From Pseudoxanthomonas helianthi (lineage in GTDB: Bacteria > Pseudomonadota > Gammaproteobacteria > Xanthomonadales > Xanthomonadaceae), in the NCBI RefSeq assembly GCF_017939625.1, contig NZ_JAGKTC010000002.1, positions 673,592-737,591 of the forward strand: a stretch of DNA of 64,000 nucleotides, read 5' to 3'. Both the position numbers and the translations under genes were made by a program. A model generated the notes under the pieces. The model made no database searches, was not told the DNA's origin, and saw only the letters and a list, made by a program, of their open reading frames with translations. How positions within the stretch are numbered: the stretch's first letter is position 1; the number at the start of each line of letters is the position of its first letter. Positions 37,099-45,248 of the stretch are shown piece by piece.

Positions 37099-37854
37099 CT
37101 AAGGGGATGGGCGCGTGCCGAGGATCGTGCCTTCCTCGCGCATCCGTTGCAGCATTGCCGCGCCTTGCTCGACGAAGCCGGACGGATCGGCAATGCCGGC
37201 CTCCGCGGCCAGTGTTTCCAGCGCTTGTCGCCCGGTCGCAGCGCCTGCATCGAGGATCTGCAGCAGCCGGTAAACCAGCGGTGAAATCTCGGCGAAACGC
37301 ACTTCGCCCAGCGGGTCGCGGCGGACCAGCAGCAGGGTCGGCGCATCCGGCGGCGCATCCGGCCGGTAATCGGGGCCGATGCGCGGCACCGGCCAGCGAT
37401 ACGCCAGCGCCCAGGCCTGCGGTGATGGCACGGGAACGCCGTCGAGCAAGTCGCCGTCGGCATCGCAGTCGGGTCGCGGTTCGTCGGAAATCTGCAGCGC
37501 CAGCTCGACCCATTCGTAATGCGCCAGTTCCGACAGCCAGGGCGGATCGCCGGCGTCCTGTTCCGCGCGGGTTTCGAGGAAGCGGATGAATTCGCGGCCG
37601 ATTTCGGCGAACAGCGGCGTGCGGCTGCGGTGCCTCGCGTAGAACGCGCGCACCAGGGTGCGCCAGGCGTCGTCGTCGAGGGTCTTGCGGATCACCGGGA
37701 AGTTGCCGGCCAGCAGGCCTTCGATGTTGTTGAAGAACAGGTCGCGATAGATCGCCAGGCGGCGATCCTCGATGCCGGGGGGCGCGGGATGCGCGGAGGG
37801 GTCGCGCAGGTGCGCGGCGAAGGCGAACTGTTGCCGGCGCAGGGTTTCAGGCAT
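37099..37854 (-). CDS. DUF2063 RiPP maturation partner (HvfC/BufC-like)
   Basis: DUF2063 proteins act with MNIO enzymes to present the precursor peptide for modification. The 251-residue protein starts [19 protein letters not shown] and has the N-terminal DUF2063 block ([27 protein letters not shown]), followed by a region that ends in a small winged-helix-like segment ([11 protein letters not shown]). Its start overlaps the end of the MNIO gene by eight bases. This is the maturase-partner order seen in HvfBC and bufferin operons. The role is inferred from family and context. Confidence 0.85.
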   Translation of the reverse strand: MPETLRRQQFAFAAHLRDPSAHPAPPGIEDRRLAIYRDLFFNNIEGLLAGNFPVIRKTLDDDAWRTLVRAFYARHRSRTPLFAEIGREFIRFLETRAEQDAGDPPWLSELAHYEWVELALQISDEPRPDCDADGDLLDGVPVPSPQAWALAYRWPVPRIGPDYRPDAPPDAPTLLLVRRDPLGEVRFAEISPLVYRLLQILDAGAATGRQALETLAAEAGIADPSGFVEQGAAMLQRMREEGTILGTRPSP

Positions 37855-38698
37855 GGGCGGAACGCGGAGCTTGGTCGGCCGCGGCGCGCTGCAGGGCGCG
37901 GATGCGTTCGACTTCGGCCAGCAGCGCCGGCAGCGGCGGGAAATTGAAATCGCGCTCCAGCAGGGTGGGGCGCACGCCGTGCATGCGGTAGGCGCTTTCC
38001 AGCAACTGCCAGACCGCGTCCTTGACCGCGGCACCGTGGGTGTCGACCTTCAAATCGTCGGCTTCGTCGTAATGGCCGGCGACATGGTACGAGGCGATCC
38101 GGGCCGAGGGCATGCGGCGCAGGAAATCCCCGGCGTCGTAGCCGTGGTTGATGGCGTTGACGTAGACGTTGTTGACGTCGAGCAGCAGATCGCAGTCGGC
38201 TTCCTCAAGCACGGCGGCGACGAAATCGACTTCGTCCATTGCCCGATAAGGCGCGGCGTAGTAGGAGACGTTTTCCACCGCGATGCGCCGGCCCAGCCGA
38301 TCCTGCACATGGCGGATGCGCGCGGCGACGTGGTGGACGGCTTCGTCGGTGAACGGGATCGGCATCAGGTCGTAAAGATGCCCATCGTCGGTGCAATAGC
38401 TCAGGTGCTCGCTGTACAGCGCGACGCGATGCTGGTCGAGGAAGCGGCGGGTGCGGGCAAGGAAGGTTTCGTCCAGCGGTTCGATCCCGCCCAGCGACAG
38501 CGACAGGCCGTGGCAGCTGATCGGATGGCGCATGGCCAGTTCGGCGAAGGCATCGCCGAAGCGACCGCCGACGCCGATCCAGTTGTCCGGCGCGCATTCG
38601 AGGAAGTCGAACGCATCCGCGGGCGCTTCGCGCAAGGCCGCGAGCAGGGCGCGGCGCAGGCCGAGGCCGGCGGAGGCGGGAGGAAGGGAGGCGTACAT
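37847..38698 (-). CDS. MNIO-type (DUF692) RiPP maturase (HvfB/BufB-like)
   Basis: MNIOs are multinuclear non-heme iron oxidases that rebuild cysteine side chains in RiPP precursors. For EGKCG precursors the known product is a copper-binding oxazolone/thioamide pair or thiooxazole. The 283-residue TIM-barrel protein has the conserved metal-ligand segments: [46 protein letters not shown] and [14 protein letters not shown] and PTLLERD follow. The target is almost surely the Cys-rich protein encoded immediately upstream. Confidence 0.92.
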   Translation of the reverse strand: MYASLPPASAGLGLRRALLAALREAPADAFDFLECAPDNWIGVGGRFGDAFAELAMRHPISCHGLSLSLGGIEPLDETFLARTRRFLDQHRVALYSEHLSYCTDDGHLYDLMPIPFTDEAVHHVAARIRHVQDRLGRRIAVENVSYYAAPYRAMDEVDFVAAVLEEADCDLLLDVNNVYVNAINHGYDAGDFLRRMPSARIASYHVAGHYDEADDLKVDTHGAAVKDAVWQLLESAYRMHGVRPTLLERDFNFPPLPALLAEVERIRALQRAAADQAPRSAHA

Positions 38699-38726
38699 GC
38701 GCAGCCAAACGGGCCCTCGTTCCGGA

Positions 38727-38748
38727 CCTCTCCCGCGAACGGGAGAGG
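38727..38748 (-). promoter_or_regulatory. Hairpin between precursor and maturase genes
   Basis: A perfect 9-bp stem closed by a four-base loop lies in the 76-bp gap between the precursor stop and the maturase start. No T run follows, so it is more likely an mRNA-stabilising or partial-readthrough element that keeps precursor output above maturase output. Confidence 0.55.
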
Positions 38749-38774
38749 TGGCATCGGAATCCCGGCCGGGCGGA

Positions 38775-39296
38775 TTACATCATGCCGCCTCCGCACTTGC
38801 CTTCGCCGCACTTGCCTTCCATGTCGGCCTTGGCGCCGGTCTTCTTGTCGGCGCCGCACTTGCCTTCGCCACACTTGCCTTCCTTGTGGGCCTTCATTTC
38901 AGTGGCGTCGATGAAGCCGTCGCCGTTGGGGTCGTGCGCGGCGAACTTGTCGTCCTTGCCGCCGTGCGCAGCGGCGAACTCGGCCTTGGAGACCTTGCCG
39001 TCCTTGTCGGTGTCCATCTTGTCCATGCCGCACTTGCCTTCGCCGCATTTGCCTTCCGCGGTCTTCTTGCCGGCGCCGCAGCTACCCTCGGCCTTCTTCG
39101 CGCCGCAACTGCCTTCGGTCTTCTTCGCGTCCGTGGCCTTGGCGTCGGCGGCCTTTTCCGCGGTCTGCGCCTGCTGCGCGCCGAGCATGTAGCCCTGCGA
39201 CATCGAGGTCATCGAAAACGCCGAACCGGCCAGGGCCACGCCGCCGACCAGGGCGGTGCAAACGGCGACGACGACGGGTTTCTGGGACTTGGACAT
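38775..39296 (-). CDS. EGKCG-repeat RiPP precursor with an EF-hand pair (HvfA/bufferin-like)
   Basis: A 173-residue exported precursor. It has a signal sequence of about 27 residues ([21 protein letters not shown]), then an Ala/Lys-rich linker. Two EGSCG motifs follow (61-65, 70-74), then an [10 protein letters not shown] pair (81-90), an EF-hand pair, and two more [10 protein letters not shown] pairs (139-148, 160-169). Beyond the signal there are exactly eight cysteines, all in these motifs (64, 73, 84, 89, 142, 147, 163, 168). The EF-hand loops [12 protein letters not shown] (95-106) and [12 protein letters not shown] (122-133) have all canonical ligands. EGKCG is the site modified by HvfB-type MNIO enzymes to bind copper. 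A GGAG ribosome binding site supports the start. Confidence 0.9.
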   Translation of the reverse strand: MSKSQKPVVVAVCTALVGGVALAGSAFSMTSMSQGYMLGAQQAQTAEKAADAKATDAKKTEGSCGAKKAEGSCGAGKKTAEGKCGEGKCGMDKMDTDKDGKVSKAEFAAAHGGKDDKFAAHDPNGDGFIDATEMKAHKEGKCGEGKCGADKKTGAKADMEGKCGEGKCGGGMM

Positions 39297-39314
39297 GGTG
39301 ATGCTCCGTGTTGG

Positions 39315-39331
39315 GTGCGGACGGGCCGCAC
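39315..39331 (-). promoter_or_regulatory. Small hairpin in the leader of the precursor gene
   Basis: A 6-bp stem (39315-39320 with 39326-39331, five-base loop) lies 19-35 bases before the precursor start codon, in the 73-bp gap after the sigma factor gene. It could affect translation. No T run follows. Confidence 0.35.
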
Positions 39332-39369
39332 GGTTGGGGTCAGTGTAACGGGGTGGACTCGGGTCGAAG

Positions 39370-39888
39370 TCAAGACATCAGGTACTCGCGGGCCAGCACG
39401 CGGGCGCGGTGTAGCCGCGATTTCGCCGCCTGCGGATTCAGGCCAAGCTGTTCGGCGATTTCCTCGATGGTCAGGCCCTCCAGGTCGCGCAGCAGGATGA
39501 CTTCGCGGTAGTGCGCCGGCAGCGATTCCAGCGCGGCGGCCACGTCCTGGCGCAGCTCCACCGGTTCGAACGCGCAGATCGGCAGGATGTCCTCGGTGAT
39601 CATGTCGCCGGTCAGCAGCCGCAGGCCGCGCTTGAGCCGGTTGCACTCGCGCTTGACGATGCGGAACAGCCACGACGCGAAGCATTCGACCACGCGCAGG
39701 TCGCCGATGCGGCGGGCCACCTGCAGCAGGCTTTCCTGCACGGCGTCCTCGGCGTCGTTGACCACGCAATGGTATTCGGCGTAGCGGCGCAGGTCTTGGC
39801 GCGAACTGGCCAATACGCGTTGCAATGCAGCATGGTCGCCGTCGCGTGCGGCGAGGATGTCGTCGGTGCTGGCCAGCGCGTAACCCAT
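39370..39888 (-). CDS. ECF-type RNA polymerase sigma factor
   Basis: A 172-residue extracytoplasmic-function sigma factor. Region 2 is at about residues 20-90 (DAEDAVQESLLQVARRIGDL, FASWLFRIVKRECNRLKRG) and region 4 at about 115-170 (LESLPAHYREVILLRDLEGLTIEEIAEQLGL, AAKSRLHRARVLAREYL). The start at 39888 has a strong GGAGGAA ribosome binding site. A longer open frame exists upstream without support. It stands first in the RiPP operon, so it most likely drives that operon in response to metal or envelope stress. No anti-sigma gene is adjacent, which is unusual. Confidence 0.92.
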   Translation of the reverse strand: MGYALASTDDILAARDGDHAALQRVLASSRQDLRRYAEYHCVVNDAEDAVQESLLQVARRIGDLRVVECFASWLFRIVKRECNRLKRGLRLLTGDMITEDILPICAFEPVELRQDVAAALESLPAHYREVILLRDLEGLTIEEIAEQLGLNPQAAKSRLHRARVLAREYLMS

Positions 39889-40013
39889 TGCTTCCTCCGG
39901 TTCCGAGCATGGCGCATCGCGCCTTGCCCTTGCAGTGACGAAAGAAGGGGGCGGAAGCGGAAAGGATTCGCGGGAGCGGGTTTTGCTTAGCTGGAATTCA
40001 GTTTCGGCGGGTG

Positions 40014-40056
40014 GGAGTGGTTGTGGCAATGCCGCAACCGGTCGAAGGCTCGTCGG
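40014..40056. repeat. Partial GTGGGAGTGG repeat
   Basis: A degenerate copy of the palindromic family at 12569-12614 and 36381-36416 (GTGGGAGTGGTTGTGGCAAT followed by a decayed right arm). It lies in the gap between phoU and the sigma factor gene. That gap holds no gene. Confidence 0.6.
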
Positions 40057-40128
40057 GCGGATCGCCGCAACCCGTTCGCGACTTACATCGCTCCCACGTC
40101 GAGGATCGTGGCGACCGGGCGGCCGCGC

Positions 40129-40842
40129 TCAGGCCGCGCCGGTGGTACTGGTTTCGTCGCGCTTGTCGCGCGGCGGCAGGACCTCCTCGCCCTTGACCAG
40201 GAACCACACGTTCTCGGCGATGTTGGTGGCGTGGTCGCCGATCCGTTCCAGGTTCTTGGCCATGAACAGCAGGTGCGTGCTCGGGGTGATGTTGCGCGCG
40301 TCTTCCATCATGTAGGTCAGCAGCTCGCGGAACAGCGCGGTATAGGTGGCATCGAGTTCGGCGTCGCGCGCGCGGACCTGCAAGGCCTTGTCGGCGTCGT
40401 TGTCGCGGTAGGCGGCCATGGCGTCGCGGACCTGGCGCACGGCCAGCTGGCCCAGCGGGCGCAGGCCGGTGGCGTGCGGCACCGGCGGCGCGGTGTTCAG
40501 CGCGATCGAGCGCTTGGCCACGTTCGCGGCATAGTCGCCGATGCGTTCCAGGTCGATCGGGATGCGCAGCGAGGACAGGATCACCCGCAGGTCGCGCGCC
40601 ATCGGTCCGCGCAGGGCCAGGTGCATCACGTCGTGGCTGGTCTGGCTTTCCAGTGCGTCGATCGCTTCGTCGTTGGCGATGATGCGGCGCGCGGCCTGGT
40701 CGTCGCGGCGTTCGACCACGTCCAGCGCGGCTTCAAGCTGGGCGACGGCGATCTCCCCCATGCGCAGGATCTCCTCGGAGACGGCGCGCTGTTCTTCGTC
40801 GTAGCTCTTGACGATGTGCTCGTGCGGTTGGGTGGTGCTCAT
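40129..40842 (-). CDS. phoU: Phosphate signalling protein PhoU
   Basis: PhoU links the Pst transporter to PhoR so that the Pho regulon is off when phosphate is ample. The 237-residue protein begins MSTTQPHEHIVKSYDEE and has two PhoU helical bundles, each with a metal-binding-type motif: IPIDLERIGDYAANVAKR and KNLERIGDHATNIAENV. It is the last gene of the pst operon, as is usual. Confidence 0.96.
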   Translation of the reverse strand: MSTTQPHEHIVKSYDEEQRAVSEEILRMGEIAVAQLEAALDVVERRDDQAARRIIANDEAIDALESQTSHDVMHLALRGPMARDLRVILSSLRIPIDLERIGDYAANVAKRSIALNTAPPVPHATGLRPLGQLAVRQVRDAMAAYRDNDADKALQVRARDAELDATYTALFRELLTYMMEDARNITPSTHLLFMAKNLERIGDHATNIAENVWFLVKGEEVLPPRDKRDETSTTGAA

Positions 40843-40989
40843 GGGTGTGTGTCCTGGGATTCGCTTCGTGGAGGATTGATGCCGCCATCCATGGCGCCAA
40901 GTTGTCGGCTTCGGGTCGTCCGGCCCGGCCATCCATGGCCGGGCGTTCGCGATCGCAGCCGATGCCGATAGGGCATCGGCTGCGATCGC

Positions 40990-41847
40990 TCACCCAAACC
41001 GACCGGTGATGTAATCCTCGGTCTGCTGCTTGCTGGGGTTGGAGAAGATCGTCGCGGTGGCGTCGTGTTCGATCAGGTCGCCCAGGTACATGAAGGCGGT
41101 GTAGTCGGACACGCGCGCGGCCTGCTGCATGTTGTGAGTGACGATGGCGATGGTGTAGTCGTTCTTCAGCTCTTCCACCAGTTGCTCGATGCGGCTGGTG
41201 GAGATCGGGTCCAGCGCCGAGGTCGGTTCGTCGAGCAGCAGGACGTCGGGCTTCAGCGCCACTGCGCGGGCGATGCACAGGCGCTGCTGCTGGCCGCCGG
41301 ACAGGCCCAGCGCGCTTTGGCCCAGTTTGTCCTTCACTTCGTCCCACAACGCGCCTTGGCGCAGCGCGTGTTCGACGCGGTCGTTCATGTCGGCCTTGGA
41401 CAGCTTCTCGTGGTGGCGGATGCCATAGGCCACGTTCTCGAAGATGGTCATCGGGAACGGCACCGGCTTCTGGAACACCATGCCGACCTTGCTGCGCAGG
41501 CGGTTCATCGGGTATTTCGGCGACAGGATGTTCTCGCCGTCCAGCAGCACCTCGCCGCGCGCCTCCAGCTTCGGGTACAGCGCATAGATGCGGTTGAAGA
41601 TGCGCAGCAGCGTGGACTTGCCGCAACCCGACGGACCGATCAGCGCGGTCACGCGCTTCTCGGGGATCTGCAGGTTGATGTTCTTCAGCGCGTGGAACTT
41701 GTCGTAGTAGAAGTCCAGGCCGCGCGCTTCCAGCTTCACGGGCGTGGGCGGCAACGCGCCGCGGTCGGCGGTGACCGTGCTGATGCGCTGGGCGGGCGCG
41801 CTGTACTGGGCGTCGTTCATGGAAGGATCCGGGGAAAGATTGGTCAT
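40990..41847 (-). CDS. pstB: Phosphate ABC transporter ATP-binding protein
   Basis: PstB is the ATPase of the high-affinity phosphate importer. Walker A is GPSGCGKST, the signature [14 protein letters not shown] and Walker [14 protein letters not shown], with [12 protein letters not shown] after. The 285-residue form has an N-terminal extension of about 35 residues. An internal ATG ([11 protein letters not shown], residue 10) is an alternative start. It follows pstA after 30 bp. Confidence 0.97.
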   Translation of the reverse strand: MTNLSPDPSMNDAQYSAPAQRISTVTADRGALPPTPVKLEARGLDFYYDKFHALKNINLQIPEKRVTALIGPSGCGKSTLLRIFNRIYALYPKLEARGEVLLDGENILSPKYPMNRLRSKVGMVFQKPVPFPMTIFENVAYGIRHHEKLSKADMNDRVEHALRQGALWDEVKDKLGQSALGLSGGQQQRLCIARAVALKPDVLLLDEPTSALDPISTSRIEQLVEELKNDYTIAIVTHNMQQAARVSDYTAFMYLGDLIEHDATATIFSNPSKQQTEDYITGRFG

Positions 41848-41877
41848 GGCGGGAATGGGACTTCGCGATCGGCGACG

Positions 41878-42735
41878 TCAGTCGTGGGCGACCTTGTTGC
41901 GCAGGATGATCCAGCGCGCGAACAGGCTGACCAGGAGCACGAACAGGGTCAGCACCAGCGCACCGGCCCAGGCCAGGGTCTGCCAGGTTTCGTAGGGGCT
42001 GCCGGCGAACTGGTTCATCACTACCGGCACGCTGGACATCGGCTGGGCCAGGTTGGCGTTCCAGAACTGGTTGCCGAAGGCGGTGAACAGCAACGGCGCG
42101 GTTTCGCCGCTGATGCGCGCCAGCGCCAGCAGGATGCCGGTGACGATGCCGGCCGAGGCGCTGCGGTACAGCACCTGCATGATCACCTTCCACTGCGGGA
42201 TGCCCAGCGACAGCGCGGCTTCGCGCATTTGCGCCGGCACCAGCCGCAGCATTTCGTCGGTGGTGCGCACCACCACCGGCAGCACGATGAAGGCCAGCGA
42301 CAGCGCGCCGGCCAGCGCGGAGAAGCCGGTCACCGATACCACCATCGCGTAGACGAACAGGCCCAGCACGATCGACGGCGCCGACAGCAGGATGTCGTTG
42401 ACGAAACGCACCACCGTGCCGGCCTTGCGCGCGTTGCCGTACTCGGCCAGCCAGGTGCCGGCGAGGATGCCCAGCGGCGTGCCGATCAGCACCGCCAGCG
42501 CGCACATCACCGCACTGCCGAAGAACGCGTTGGCTAGCCCGCCGGCTTCCATCGGCGCGGGGGTCATCTTGGTGAACAGGTCGAGATTGATGCCGCCAAG
42601 GCCCTTCGCCGCCAGCGTCCACAGGATCCAGGCGAGGAAGAACAGGCCGAACAGCGCGGTGGCGCAGGACAGGCCGATGGCGATGACGTTGACGATGCGG
42701 CGGCGCGCATACAGGCCGGAGGCGGCGGCGTTCAT
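41878..42735 (-). CDS. pstA: Phosphate ABC transporter permease PstA
   Basis: PstA is one of the two membrane subunits of the phosphate importer. The 285-residue protein has about six membrane segments and the permease EAA loop (MREAALSLGIPQWKVIMQVLYRSASAGIVTG, then ARISGETAPLLFTAFG). Its start codon overlaps the pstC stop by one base (TGATG). Confidence 0.96.
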   Translation of the reverse strand: MNAAASGLYARRRIVNVIAIGLSCATALFGLFFLAWILWTLAAKGLGGINLDLFTKMTPAPMEAGGLANAFFGSAVMCALAVLIGTPLGILAGTWLAEYGNARKAGTVVRFVNDILLSAPSIVLGLFVYAMVVSVTGFSALAGALSLAFIVLPVVVRTTDEMLRLVPAQMREAALSLGIPQWKVIMQVLYRSASAGIVTGILLALARISGETAPLLFTAFGNQFWNANLAQPMSSVPVVMNQFAGSPYETWQTLAWAGALVLTLFVLLVSLFARWIILRNKVAHD

Positions 42736-43703
42736 CAGTTGCCCTCCTTGCGGGCCAGGCGCAGCAGCATGAAGCGGGCGATCGCCAGCACCACGAAGGT
42801 CACCACGAACAGCACGAAGCCCAGCAACAGCAGCGCCGAACGATAGGTCTCGGTGGCTTCGCCGAAATCGTTGGCGATCAGCGCGGCGATGGTGGTGCCG
42901 GGTTCCAGCAGCGAAGCGGAAAGGTTCACGCTGTTGCCGACCACGAAGGCCACCGCCATGGTTTCGCCCAGCGCGCGGCCCAGGCCGAGGAAGATGCCGC
43001 CGATGACCGCGCTGCGCGTGTACGGCAGTACGATGTCCCAGCTGACTTCCCACTTGGTCGAACCCAGCGCGTAGGCCGATTCCTTCAGTCGCGTGGGCAC
43101 GGTCAGGAACACTTCGCGCATCACCGAGGAAATGAACGGGATGACCATGATCGCCAGCACGAAGCCGGCGGTGAGGATGCCGATGCCCAGCGGCGGGCCC
43201 TGGAACAGCGGACCGACCAGCGGCAGGGTGCCGAGATGGTCGTTGAGCCACGGGGTGACGTATTCGGTCATCACCGGCACCAGCACGAACAGGCCCCACA
43301 TGCCGTAGATGATCGAGGGGATGCCGGCGAGCAGTTCGATCGCAGTACCGATCGGCCCGCGCAACCAGCGCGGCGCGACTTCGGTCAGGAAGAAGGCGAT
43401 GCCGAAGCTGACCGGCACTGCGATCAGCATGGCGATGATCGCGGTGACCAGGGTGCCGTAGATCGGCGCCAGCGCGCCGTACTTGTTCTCGACCGGGTTC
43501 CACTCGCTGGAGATGAAGAAGTGGATGCCCTGGTCGGCGAGCACGTGGCGGCCGCCCCACAGCATCGACAGCGCGGCGCTGGCCAGCGCGACCAGCACGA
43601 ACGCGACCGTGCCGACCAGCAGCCAGCGGAACCAGCGGTCGTTGCGCGCATCGAGGGCGTCGCGGGAGGGTGTGGCGGCAGCGGGCAGGGCGGTGGCGTT
43701 CAT
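42735..43703 (-). CDS. pstC: Phosphate ABC transporter permease PstC
   Basis: PstC is the second membrane subunit. It has about six membrane segments, GIPSIIYGMWGLFVLVPVM and the EAA loop (LKESAYALGSTKWEVSWDIVLPYTRSAVIGG, then LGRALGETMAVAFVVGN). I take the ATG at 43703 (MNATALPAAATPSRD), giving 322 residues. The ATG at 43718 lies inside a dispersed GATGACG repeat and is less likely. Confidence 0.95.
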   Translation of the reverse strand: MNATALPAAATPSRDALDARNDRWFRWLLVGTVAFVLVALASAALSMLWGGRHVLADQGIHFFISSEWNPVENKYGALAPIYGTLVTAIIAMLIAVPVSFGIAFFLTEVAPRWLRGPIGTAIELLAGIPSIIYGMWGLFVLVPVMTEYVTPWLNDHLGTLPLVGPLFQGPPLGIGILTAGFVLAIMVIPFISSVMREVFLTVPTRLKESAYALGSTKWEVSWDIVLPYTRSAVIGGIFLGLGRALGETMAVAFVVGNSVNLSASLLEPGTTIAALIANDFGEATETYRSALLLLGFVLFVVTFVVLAIARFMLLRLARKEGN

Positions 43704-43712
43704 TCTTTTGCT

Positions 43713-43816
43713 CGTCATCCCAGCGAAAGCCGGGATCCATTTTTGCTTCTGGTTTGATTCGCGGAAGGAACTTCAACAGCAAAACCAAGATGGATCCCGG
43801 CTTGCGCCGGGATGAC
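43713..43816. repeat. Inverted repeat of the CGTCATCCC...GGATCCAT type
   Basis: Arms 43713-43740 and 43790-43816 are imperfect inverted copies separated by about 50 bases, each with an inner small stem (CCCGGC...GCCGGG). It fills the pstS-pstC gap and could lower expression of the permease genes below that of the binding protein. Confidence 0.75.
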
Positions 43817-43861
43817 GGCTCGGCAAAGGCGTTCGCGCATTTGCGCGAACGCGCCGAGTCG

Positions 43862-44938
43862 TCACTTCAACTGTTCGTTCCAATAGGCCTCGATCTGCGT
43901 CACCAGCTCAGCCGGCAGCGGCACGTAATGCAGGTCTTCGGCCTGCTTGCGTCCGTTCTCGAACGCCCACTTGAAGAACGCGCGCACGTCGGGGTTGTGC
44001 TTGCCGTCCTTGCGCACCAGCATGAAGTTGGTCGCGGTGATCGGCCATGCCTGCGCGCCCGGCGCGTTGGTGATGACCAGGTTGAAATCCTTGGCGCTGG
44101 CCCAGTCGGCGCTGGACGCCGCGGCGGCGAAACTTTCCGCGCTGGGTTGCACGAAGTTGCCGGCGGCGTTCTGCAGCGACGCGTACGGCATCTTGTTCTG
44201 CAACGCGTAGGCCAGTTCGACGTAGCCGATGCCGCCCTTGATCTGCTGCACGTAGGAGGCCACGCCTTCGTTGCCCTTGCCGCCGACGCCGCCCGGCCAC
44301 TGCACCGAGGTGCCTTCGCCGACCTTGTCCTTCCACTCCGGGCTGACCTTGGACAGGTAGTTGGTGAAGTTGAAACTGGTGCCCGAACCGTCGGAGCGAT
44401 GCACCAGGCTGATCTTCGCGTCGGGCAAGGCCACGCCCGGGTTCACGGCGGCGATGGCCGCATCGTTCCACTTGCTCACCTTGCCGAGGAAGATATCGGC
44501 CAGCAGCGCGCCGGTCAGGCGCAGCTTGCCGGCTTCGATGCCCTCCAGGTTGACCACCGGCACCACGCCGCCGATGGCCGAAGGGAATTGCGCCAGGCCG
44601 GCCTGGGCCAGTTCCTCGGACGACAGCGGCTTGTCGGACGAACCGAAATCGACCGTGCCGGCCTTGATCTGGGCGATGCCGCCGCCGGAGCCGATCGACT
44701 GGTAATTGATCTGGTTGCCGGTGGCGGCGGCGTAGTCGGCCGACCACTTCGACACCAGCGGATAGATGAAGGAAGCGCCGGCGCCGGAGATCTGCGCGGC
44801 GTTGGGATTCTGCGCGGCCGGGGCCGCAGCGCCGCCGGCGTCGGGGCCACCCGCGGTCGGCGCCGAAGGCTTGCACGCGGCGACGGCGAGAGCGGCGGAC
44901 AGGGACAGCAGGGCGAGGCGTACCGGTTTCAGGTTCAT
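43862..44938 (-). CDS. pstS: Phosphate-binding protein PstS, lipoprotein form
   Basis: PstS captures phosphate in the periplasm for PstCAB. The 358-residue precursor has a lipobox (LAVAAC, Cys22), so it is membrane anchored, and a Pro/Ala/Gly-rich linker to about residue 48. The PBP domain includes ISGAGASFIYPLVSKW, YQSIGSGGGIAQIKAGTVDFGSSD and the phosphate-contact HRSDGSGTSFNFTNYLS. A Pho-box-like site is 60 bases upstream. It is paralogous to the next pstS gene. Confidence 0.96.
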   Translation of the reverse strand: MNLKPVRLALLSLSAALAVAACKPSAPTAGGPDAGGAAAPAAQNPNAAQISGAGASFIYPLVSKWSADYAAATGNQINYQSIGSGGGIAQIKAGTVDFGSSDKPLSSEELAQAGLAQFPSAIGGVVPVVNLEGIEAGKLRLTGALLADIFLGKVSKWNDAAIAAVNPGVALPDAKISLVHRSDGSGTSFNFTNYLSKVSPEWKDKVGEGTSVQWPGGVGGKGNEGVASYVQQIKGGIGYVELAYALQNKMPYASLQNAAGNFVQPSAESFAAAASSADWASAKDFNLVITNAPGAQAWPITATNFMLVRKDGKHNPDVRAFFKWAFENGRKQAEDLHYVPLPAELVTQIEAYWNEQLK

Positions 44939-44997
44939 GGCGAACTCCAGGGTTCCGGCTGCGGCCGGTCGGGGTTCGCCTATGAAATGATGTTTTT

Positions 44998-45015
44998 GTT
45001 ACAGCCGAATGACAC
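44998..45015 (-). promoter_or_regulatory. Pho-box-like site upstream of the lipoprotein pstS
   Basis: On the minus strand the sequence reads GTGTCAT, four bases, CTGTAAC. Each 7-mer matches the PhoB half-site CTGTCAT/CTGTCAC in six of seven bases with the canonical spacing. Confidence 0.72.
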
Positions 45016-45184
45016 GGGTTTTCCTTCTCCCTCCGGGGAAGGTGCCGCGAAGGGGCGGATGAGGGCGGGAGCCGTCATGAGCTTGGACCCTGCGTGAGCG
45101 CTTGAGGGCTTCTTCCTCAGCCGCTAGAAACGGCTTCGATATCCGGCGCTACGCGCCATCTTCTCCCGGTGGGAGAAGGAAAAC

Positions 45185-45212
45185 AAAAAAGCGCGGACCT
45201 TTCGGCCCGCGC
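45185..45212 (-). terminator. Intrinsic terminator after the second pstS
   Basis: A GCGCGG/CCGCGC-based stem with an inner GAAA loop region is followed on the minus strand by TTTTTTGTTTT. It lies about 37 bases after the stop codon. Confidence 0.88.
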
Positions 45213-45248
45213 CCGGTTGAACAGCGAGGGGAGAGAGAAGCCCGCCGT

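Larger units (their letters stand above)
44939..45248. other. Gap between the two pstS genes
   Basis: This 310-bp gap contains no gene. It holds the terminator of the upstream pstS copy (45185-45212), a CTTCTCCC...GGGAGAAGG inverted repeat pair (about 45023-45034 and 45165-45180), and the Pho-box-like site for the downstream pstS gene. Confidence 0.7.

Noticed and set aside
43704-43718. ATG at 43718 as pstC start
   Set aside because: It is part of a dispersed GGGATGACG repeat. The ATG at 43703 is outside the repeat and gives a usual PstC length.
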